Origin: JAEUJM01 sp044221555
Lineage (GTDB): Bacteria; Actinomycetota; Acidimicrobiia; Acidimicrobiales; DATDAH01
DNA: 64,000 bases
Direction of reading: 5' to 3'
NCBI GenBank assembly: GCA_044221555.1
Contig: JBGAOY010000021.1
Location: forward strand, 1 to 64,000
The translations under genes and the position numbers were made by a program. Shown here piece after piece: positions 40,225 through 46,566 of this stretch. Under the pieces are notes generated by a model. It made no database searches, was not told the DNA's origin, and saw only the letters and a list, made by a program, of their open reading frames with translations. Position 1 is the stretch's first letter. Each line of letters starts with the position of its first letter.

Positions 40225-43200
40225 ATGGCTGACGACAAGGTGGACATCAAGATCCCAGGCGTGGGCTCGCTCCGCCTGGTGCGCCGGGGCGACCACAGCT
40301 CGCTCTATCGCGGTGTGCAGAACCACTTCAACCGCGAGGTGGCGGTGAAGGTCTTCACCGTCAAGGCGCTGGACCGGGCCGCCACGACGCGCTTCGAGCG
40401 TGAGTGCGCGGCGATGGGTGTGGTGTCGGTGCACCCCAACGCGCTGACCGTGTTCGACTCGGGGGTGGCCAAGCGCCGGCCGTACATCGTCACCGAGTGG
40501 TTGAGCCGTGGCAACGAGCACGACCGGCTGCTGCGATCGGGCCCGTTCGACTGGCGGGAGGCCGTCGACATCGGCGTCAAGGTGTCGGGCGCGCTCGAGA
40601 GCGCCCACCGGGCCATGGTGCTGCACCAGAACCTGAAGCCGCACAACGTGTTCGTCAGCCCGCTGGGCGAGCCGTTGCTGGGCGACTTCGAGGTGTCGCC
40701 CAGCGGCTCGTTCGTGAGTCGTAGCGGCGACCCGCGTGACACCCAGCTGCACGCCGCCCCTGAGCTGTTCACCGGCGGCCAGCCGTCGGTGGCGTCGGAC
40801 ATCTACGCGCTCGGCTCGATCATCTACACCCTGATCGCCGGCCACCCGCCCTTCGAGGTGGACGAGGAGGAGCCGCTGGTACGGGTGATCGCCCGGGCCG
40901 CGGCCGAGCCGGTGCCCGACCTGAGGCCGAAGAAGGTGCCGCCGGGCGTGTGCGGCGTGCTCGAGTGGTCGATGGCCAAGAACCCGGGGTTGCGCCCACC
41001 GACGGTGCGCGAGCTGGGGCGGTTCCTCCAGGCCGCGCAGCAGGCCGCCGGCCAGCCGCCCACCCGCCTGGCCCTGTTGCCCGAGACCGACGAGGACCGG
41101 GCCCTGCCCCTGCCGGCGCTGCCGGCGACGCTGCTGGCCGGCGCGGGCGCCGCCGCGCCCGCCCCACCGGTGGTAGCTCCGCCGCCACCCCCGCCGATCC
41201 CGGCCTCGGCGCCGGTCACCCCCGCGGCTGCCGCGCCGCCACCCCCGCCGGCCCCGCCGATGCCGCCGGCCCCGCCGATGCCGCCGGTCCCGGCACCCGC
41301 CGCGCCCCCGCCCGCACCGGCGCCGAGCGCGCCACCGGTGCCCCAGCCGTCGGCGGTGCCACCGGGCCTGCCGCCGGTGCCGCCCGTCCCGCCACGCCAG
41401 CCGGTGCCGCCCGCGCCCCCGCAGATGCCGCCGGTGCCGACCGCGCCGCCGCCCTCGGCGCCCCCGGTGCCCACTGCACCGCCGTCGGCGCCGCCGGCAC
41501 CCAGTGCGCCGCCGGTGCCCAGTGCGCCGCCGCCGGTGCCGTCGGGCCTGCCACCTGTTCCGCCCGTCCCGGCCGCACCGCCCGTGCCGGAACCGGCCGC
41601 GCCACAGCCGTCGGCGCCTGCGCCTGCGCCTGAGCCGGCGGCGCCTGCGCCTGAGCCGGTGGCGCCTGCGCCTGAGCCGGCGGCGCCCGCGCCGGTCGCG
41701 CCGGCCCCAGAGCCGGCGGTCGTCCCGGTGCCCGAGCCCGCGGTCGCCGCGGCCCCGGCCATCGAGATCGATTCGTCGCTTCCCCTCGCCGCTCAGACCC
41801 GCCTGCTGTTGCGCAAGGCCATCGCCGCCTACGACGGCCGTGCGGGGGGTGACCGTCTGCGGCAGGCCGAGGCCCGTCTCGACGACCCCCTGCGGGTGGC
41901 CATCGCGGGCAAGGTCAAGGCGGGGAAGTCGACGTTGCTCAACGCCTTGATCGGCGACGAGCTGGCGCCGACCGACGCCGGCGAGTGCACCAAGATCGTG
42001 GCCTGGTACACCGATGGGCTCACCTACCGCGCCACGCTCCACCCGGCGCGGGGCGAGCCGGTGGAGACCCCGTTCTCACGGGAGGCGGGCGCGATCGAGG
42101 TCGACCTGCAGGGGATGGATCCCGGCGACATCGACCGCATCGTCATCGAGTGGCCGTCGGCCTCGCTGTCGGAGATGACCCTCATCGACACGCCGGGGCT
42201 CTCCTCGGTGTCCGAGGAGATCTCGAAGCGCACCGAGGACTTCCTCGCCTTCGAGCACGATCGCGACACCCCCGCGGACGCGGTGCTCTACCTGATGCGC
42301 CACTTCCACCGCAGCGACGCCAGGTTCCTCGAGGCGTTCCATGCCGACGAGCTGGCCCACCCGTCACCGGTCAATGCCATCGCCATCCTGTCGCGCGCCG
42401 ACGAGCTGGGCTCGGGCCGGCCCGACGCCCTCGAGTCGGCGCAGCGGGTGGCCGCCCGCTACCGCACCGACGCCCGCATCCGGCGTCTCTGCCAGACCGT
42501 GCTACCGGTCGCAGGGCTGCTGGCCCAGTCGGGGGCCACCCTGCGCGAGTCCGAGTACCAGGCGCTCGCGGCCCTGGCCGCGTTGCCGGATGAGCGTCAG
42601 GCGCTGCTCCTGGCGTCGGCCGATCGTTTCATGGGCGACGACGCCGAGCTGCCGCTGTCGGCGGAGGAGCGCTCGGCGCTGATCCGCCGCCTGGGCCTGT
42701 TCGGCGTGGGCCTGGCCGTGCGCCTGATCGCCTCGGGCGAGTCGCAGGACGCCGACGCGCTGTCCACCGCGCTGGTCGAGCACAGCGGCGTGGAGGACCT
42801 GCGGCGCGTGCTGATGACCCAGTTCGCGGCGCGCCGCGAGCTGTTGAAGGCGCGCGCCGCGCTGGTCGTGCTGCAGGCGGTGCTCCGCGAGGATCCCATC
42901 GAGGCGGCCGCCCAGCTCTCGTTCGACCTGGAGCGCGTGCAGGCCGGCGCCCACGAGTTCACCGAGCAGCGACTGTTCAACTCGTTCCGGTCGGGGGCCA
43001 TCACCTTCCGGCCCGAGGAGGAGGACGAGGTCGACCGCCTGCTCGGGGCCCAGGGCATGCAGCCCAGCGTGCGTCTGGGCCTGCCCCATGACGCCGAGCC
43101 CGACCTCTTGCGCGACGCCCTGCTCGACACCATCGCCCGCTGGCGCAAGCGGGGCGAGAGCCCGATGACGTCACGCGACGTGGCCGAGGCCTCGCAGATC

Positions 43201-43260
43201 CTCGTGCGCAGCTGCGAGGGCATGCTGCAGTCGCTCCAGCCGGCACCGGCGCTGGCGTAG
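40225..43260 (+). CDS. iniC: Pseudokinase-IniC fusion: degenerate kinase domain plus dynamin-like GTPase
   Basis: 1011 residues. Residues 10-275 form a Hanks-type kinase fold: VAVKVF (Lys42), helix-C Glu60, AAPE at 177-180, SDIYALGSIIYTLIAGHPPF. The glycine loop is broken (VRRGDHSSLYRG), the HRD motif is HQN (134-136) so the catalytic Asp is Asn, and DFG is DFE. A Pro/Ala linker of about 210 residues follows. The C-terminal half matches IniC: RVAIAGKVKAGKSTLLNALI (P-loop near 561), PTDAGECTKIVAWYTDG, LIDTPGLSSVSEE, AILSRADELGSGRPDALES, LRRVLMTQFAARRELLKAR. In mycobacteria IniC has no kinase domain. The pseudokinase may bind a phospho-regulated partner. Operon with the IniA-like gene. Confidence 0.93.
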   Translation: MADDKVDIKIPGVGSLRLVRRGDHSSLYRGVQNHFNREVAVKVFTVKALDRAATTRFERECAAMGVVSVHPNALTVFDSGVAKRRPYIVTEWLSRGNEHDRLLRSGPFDWREAVDIGVKVSGALESAHRAMVLHQNLKPHNVFVSPLGEPLLGDFEVSPSGSFVSRSGDPRDTQLHAAPELFTGGQPSVASDIYALGSIIYTLIAGHPPFEVDEEEPLVRVIARAAAEPVPDLRPKKVPPGVCGVLEWSMAKNPGLRPPTVRELGRFLQAAQQAAGQPPTRLALLPETDEDRALPLPALPATLLAGAGAAAPAPPVVAPPPPPPIPASAPVTPAAAAPPPPPAPPMPPAPPMPPVPAPAAPPPAPAPSAPPVPQPSAVPPGLPPVPPVPPRQPVPPAPPQMPPVPTAPPPSAPPVPTAPPSAPPAPSAPPVPSAPPPVPSGLPPVPPVPAAPPVPEPAAPQPSAPAPAPEPAAPAPEPVAPAPEPAAPAPVAPAPEPAVVPVPEPAVAAAPAIEIDSSLPLAAQTRLLLRKAIAAYDGRAGGDRLRQAEARLDDPLRVAIAGKVKAGKSTLLNALIGDELAPTDAGECTKIVAWYTDGLTYRATLHPARGEPVETPFSREAGAIEVDLQGMDPGDIDRIVIEWPSASLSEMTLIDTPGLSSVSEEISKRTEDFLAFEHDRDTPADAVLYLMRHFHRSDARFLEAFHADELAHPSPVNAIAILSRADELGSGRPDALESAQRVAARYRTDARIRRLCQTVLPVAGLLAQSGATLRESEYQALAALAALPDERQALLLASADRFMGDDAELPLSAEERSALIRRLGLFGVGLAVRLIASGESQDADALSTALVEHSGVEDLRRVLMTQFAARRELLKARAALVVLQAVLREDPIEAAAQLSFDLERVQAGAHEFTEQRLFNSFRSGAITFRPEEEDEVDRLLGAQGMQPSVRLGLPHDAEPDLLRDALLDTIARWRKRGESPMTSRDVAEASQILVRSCEGMLQSLQPAPALA

Positions 43261-43382
43261 GCCCTCCGCGGGGCGACGCGATCGCCCTGTCCCCGTCGCC
43301 GGGAGACCGGCACGGCGCGGTGGGTCGCGCCGGCTGGCCGGCCCCGGTGGGCGGCCCGGTGGGGCGGCTCCCGTGTGACCGT

Positions 43383-43667
43383 TCACCGCGACAGCATGCG
43401 ACCCACCGCCGTCATCAGCTCCTCGGCCTGCGCCTCGGGCTCCTCCGGCCCGCCGCCGCCTGGCTGCAGGCAATGCCGGACGTGGCCGTCGAGCAGGCCG
43501 AGGGCGACGTTGTCGAGGGCCGCCCTGATGGCGTTGATCTGGGTGAGCACGTCCACGCAGTAACGATCGTCGTCCACCATCTTCGACACGCCCCGCACCT
43601 GGCCCTCGATGCGGGCGAGGCGGGCTCGCAGCTGATCCTTCGTCGCGGTGTAGCCCCGTGTGGTCAT
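43383..43667 (-). CDS. csoR: CsoR-family copper-sensing repressor
   Basis: 94 residues, ATG preceded by GAGGAG. All-helical CsoR/RcnR repressor: LRARLARIEGQVRGVSKMVD is the family signature. The copper ligand set is exactly spaced as in M. tuberculosis CsoR: Cys37, His62 and Cys66 (DRYCVDVL; GHVRHCL). Cu(I) binding releases it from DNA. It is divergent from copZ, and the 110-base region between holds three overlapping GGGTA/TACCC palindromes that should be its operator, so the repressor likely controls both directions. Confidence 0.95.
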   Translation of the reverse strand: MTTRGYTATKDQLRARLARIEGQVRGVSKMVDDDRYCVDVLTQINAIRAALDNVALGLLDGHVRHCLQPGGGGPEEPEAQAEELMTAVGRMLSR

Positions 43668-43707
43668 CGGCCTGTCTCCTCGGCGTGTGGTGGCGGGGTT
43701 GCCAGTG

Positions 43708-43744
43708 TACCCCCGGGGGGTATACGGTATACCCATACAGGGTA
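43708..43744. promoter_or_regulatory. CsoR-type operator: overlapping GGGTA/TACCC palindromes
   Basis: Three inverted repeats overlap: TACCCCC-G-GGGGGTA (43708-43722), GGGTATAC-G-GTATACCC (43718-43734, perfect) and TACCC-ATACA-GGGTA (43730-43744). Pseudo-palindromes with GTATACCC/GGGGTATAC character are the known CsoR sites of Actinobacteria. They lie between the divergent csoR and copZ starts, about 35 bases before copZ. Confidence 0.8.
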
Positions 43745-43776
43745 CCTGTTCCTGGGAACGACGAGGAGCGTGAGCC

Positions 43777-44001
43777 ATGACCACCACCACCACCTACCGG
43801 GTCGAGGGGATGAGCTGCGAGCACTGCGTCCGTGCCGTCAGCACCGAAGTGGGCCGCATCGAGGGCGTGCGCACGGTCGAGGTCGACCTCGACCGCGGTT
43901 CGGTGGCGGTCACCAGCGACGGGCCGCTCGCCGATGCCGACGTGCGTGCCGCGGTCGACGAAGCGGGCTACACGGTGCTCGGCACGACGGAGGTGGACTG
44001 A
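43777..44001 (+). CDS. copZ: Copper chaperone CopZ (HMA domain)
   Basis: 74 residues. One heavy-metal-associated domain with the Cu(I) motif GMSCEHC (residues 11-17) and the C-terminal ADVRAAVDEAGYTVLG typical of CopZ. It carries Cu(I) in the cytoplasm and hands it to the CopA pump encoded two genes on. ATG follows GAGGAGCG. Its TGA overlaps the ATG of the next small gene by one base (TGATG), so the operon is translationally coupled. Confidence 0.94.
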   Translation: MTTTTTYRVEGMSCEHCVRAVSTEVGRIEGVRTVEVDLDRGSVAVTSDGPLADADVRAAVDEAGYTVLGTTEVD

Positions 44002-44177
44002 TGGGGGTCGCCGCCCGCCTGGGCCTGTTCGCCGCCGCCCTCGTGGTGGTGTTCGTGGCCGCCTTCGGGGTGGGGCGGGTCGTCGCTCCCGACACCGGAT
44101 CGCCGACCCCCGCCACGGTCCCCACGGTGACGACGTCGCCCGCGGGATCGGGCCACGACATGGAGATGGGCTCATGA
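44001..44177 (+). CDS. Small single-pass membrane protein in the copper operon
   Basis: 58 residues, too short for most gene callers. One membrane helix near the N-terminus (LGLFAAALVVVFVAAFGVGR), then a Thr/Pro-rich outer tail ending GHDMEMGS. The His and two Met in the last eight residues could bind Cu(I) outside the membrane. It overlaps copZ by one base and copA by four (ATGA), so it is translated as part of the same operon. Comparable small membrane proteins occur between copZ and copA in other Actinobacteria, but I cannot name a family. Confidence 0.75.
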   Translation: MGVAARLGLFAAALVVVFVAAFGVGRVVAPDTGSPTPATVPTVTTSPAGSGHDMEMGS

Positions 44178-46486
44178 GCACGAGGCACGAGGGCGCGGCG
44201 TCCCGCGGGCACGTCGACCTCGACGTCCAGGGCATGACCTGTGCCTCGTGCGCGGCGCGCATCGAGAAGCGACTCAACCGCATGGACGGCGTCGAGGCGT
44301 CGGTGAACTACGCCACCGACCGGGCGTCGGTCGACCTGCCGGACGGGGTCGACCTCGCCGCGGTGCTGGCCGAGATCGAGGCCGTGGGCTACCACGCCAC
44401 GCCGGTGCCCGATCCCTCGGTGCCCGCCACGGCGGCGGCGCCGGGCGGATCGACGGATGGTGCAGGGGCTCGAGAGGCCGCCGAGGGCGACGGTGGGCCC
44501 GACGCCGAGTTGGCTGAGCTGCGCAGGCGCCTGCTGGTGTCGACCGTGCTGGCCGTGCCGGTGCTGTTGATGGCCATGGTGCCGGCGCTGCAGTTCGACA
44601 ACTGGCAATGGCTGTCGCTCACCCTGGCCTCGCCGGTGGTGGTGTGGGGGGCCTTCCCGTTCCACCGGGCCGCATGGCTCAACCTCCGCCACGGCGCGGC
44701 CACCATGGACACGCTGATCTCCCTGGGCGTGAGCGCGGCCTACCTCTGGTCGCTCTACGCGCTCTTCATCGGCGAGGCCGGCGTCACCGGGATGACCATG
44801 GGGTTCGACCTGACGCTGTCGCGGGGGAGCGGTCAGGACGAGATCTACCTCGAAGTGGCCAGCGCGGTCACCGTGTTCATCCTCGCGGGGCGCTACTTCG
44901 AGACCCGCGCCAAGCGGCGGTCGGGCGCGGCCCTGAAGGCGCTGCTCGAGCTGGGGGCCAAGGAGGTCGCGGTCCTGCGCGACGGCACCGAGCACCTCGA
45001 GCCCGTGGCCGCGCTGGTGGTGGGCGACCGGTTCGTGGTGCGCCCGGGGGAGAAGGTCGCCACCGACGGGGTGGTGGTGGAGGGCACGTCGGCCATCGAT
45101 GCCTCGCTGCTCACCGGCGAGAGCGTGCCGGTCGAGGTGGGTGTCGGTGATGCGGTCACCGGTGCCACCGTCAACGCCGGCGGGCGCCTGGTGGTCGAGG
45201 CCACCCGGGTGGGCGCCGACACGCAACTGGCCCGCATCGGGCGCCTGGTCACCGAGGCCCAGTCCGGCAAGGCGCCCATCCAGCGCCTGGCCGACCGGGT
45301 GTCGGCCGTGTTCGTGCCCGTCGTGATCGCCCTGTCGGTGGCCACGCTCGGCTTCTGGCTCGGTTGGGGCGAGGGCGCCGCCACCGCGTTCACCGCGGCG
45401 GTGTCGGTGCTGATCATCGCCTGCCCGTGCGCTCTTGGCCTGGCCACCCCCACCGCGCTGCTCGTGGGCACCGGGCGGGGCGCCCAGCTGGGCATCCTCA
45501 TCAAGGGGCCAGAGGTGCTCGAGTCGACCCGTCGCGTCGACACCGTGGTGCTCGACAAGACCGGCACGGTCACCACGGGCACGATGGCGCTGGTCGAGGT
45601 GATCACGGCCGAGGGCTCCGCGGCGGCCGAGGCCGAGGTGCTGGCCGTCGTGGGCGCGGTGGAGGACGCCTCCGAGCACCCCATCGGCCGAGCCATCGCC
45701 GCGGGCGCCCGGGAGCGGGTGGGCGCGCTGGCCCCCGTGGAATCGTTCCTTGCCACCCGTGGCCTGGGCGTGCAGGGCGTGGTGGACGGTCGCGGGGTGG
45801 TCGCCGGCCAGGAGCGCTTCGTCGCCGACTGGTCGCTGACCGTGCCCGATCCCCTTCGGCGGGCCAAGGAGGCGGCCGAGGCCGAGGGTCGCACCGCGGT
45901 GCTCGCCGGCTGGGACGGCGAGCTGCGGGCGGTGCTGGTCGTGGCCGACACGGTGAAGCCCACCTCGGCGCAGGCCGTGGCGGAGCTGCGCGACCTGGGC
46001 CTGACCCCGGTGCTGCTCACCGGCGACGGCGAGGCCGCCGCAGCCGCGGTGGGTGCCGTCGTGGGCATCCACGAGGTGATCGCCCAGGTGCTGCCCGAGG
46101 ACAAGCTCGACGTCATCCGTGGCCTGCAGGACGAGGGCCGGGTGGTGGCGATGGTGGGCGACGGGGTGAACGACGCCGCCGCGCTCGCGCAGGCCGACCT
46201 GGGCCTGGCCATGGGCACCGGCTCCGACGCCGCCATCGAGGCCAGCGACCTGACCCTGGTGCGTGGCGACCTGCGCTCGGCGGCCGACGCCATCCGCCTC
46301 TCGCGCCGCACCCTGCGCACGATCCGGGGCAACCTCTTCTGGGCCTTCGCCTACAACGTGGCGGCGCTGCCGCTCGCCGCCGCCGGTCTGTTGAATCCCC
46401 TCATCGCCGGCGCGGCCATGGCGTTCTCGAGCGTCTTCGTGGTGAGCAACAGCCTGCGGCTGCGCCGGTTCCAGGCCAATGGCTGA
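44174..46486 (+). CDS. copA: Cu(I)-exporting P1B-type ATPase CopA
   Basis: 770 residues. One N-terminal HMA domain with GMTCASC, eight membrane helices, the actuator motif LLTGESVPVEVG, the transport motif IIACPCALGLATPTA (CPC, as in P1B-1 Cu(I) pumps), phosphorylation motif VVLDKTGTVTTG, nucleotide-domain HP in DASEHPIGRA, and hinge MVGDGVNDAAALAQADLGLA. The C-terminal helix has YNVAALPLAAAGLL, matching the YN..AxPLA Cu(I)-site motif, with the family's Met/Ser region (AAMAFSSVFVVSNSLRLR). Starts within ATGA overlap of the preceding gene. Regulated with copZ by CsoR. Confidence 0.96.
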   Translation: MSTRHEGAASRGHVDLDVQGMTCASCAARIEKRLNRMDGVEASVNYATDRASVDLPDGVDLAAVLAEIEAVGYHATPVPDPSVPATAAAPGGSTDGAGAREAAEGDGGPDAELAELRRRLLVSTVLAVPVLLMAMVPALQFDNWQWLSLTLASPVVVWGAFPFHRAAWLNLRHGAATMDTLISLGVSAAYLWSLYALFIGEAGVTGMTMGFDLTLSRGSGQDEIYLEVASAVTVFILAGRYFETRAKRRSGAALKALLELGAKEVAVLRDGTEHLEPVAALVVGDRFVVRPGEKVATDGVVVEGTSAIDASLLTGESVPVEVGVGDAVTGATVNAGGRLVVEATRVGADTQLARIGRLVTEAQSGKAPIQRLADRVSAVFVPVVIALSVATLGFWLGWGEGAATAFTAAVSVLIIACPCALGLATPTALLVGTGRGAQLGILIKGPEVLESTRRVDTVVLDKTGTVTTGTMALVEVITAEGSAAAEAEVLAVVGAVEDASEHPIGRAIAAGARERVGALAPVESFLATRGLGVQGVVDGRGVVAGQERFVADWSLTVPDPLRRAKEAAEAEGRTAVLAGWDGELRAVLVVADTVKPTSAQAVAELRDLGLTPVLLTGDGEAAAAAVGAVVGIHEVIAQVLPEDKLDVIRGLQDEGRVVAMVGDGVNDAAALAQADLGLAMGTGSDAAIEASDLTLVRGDLRSAADAIRLSRRTLRTIRGNLFWAFAYNVAALPLAAAGLLNPLIAGAAMAFSSVFVVSNSLRLRRFQANG

Positions 46487-46566
46487 CCCCGACGGAGTGA
46501 GGGTGGGGCGGTCAGTACGGCTGTCGGTGGGACGGCGCCGTTCGGGGCGCAGGCCGGAGGATCACC

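Noticed and set aside
41130..41760. Separate Pro/Ala-rich genes on both strands
   Set aside because: These are shadows of the low-complexity linker between the pseudokinase and GTPase halves.
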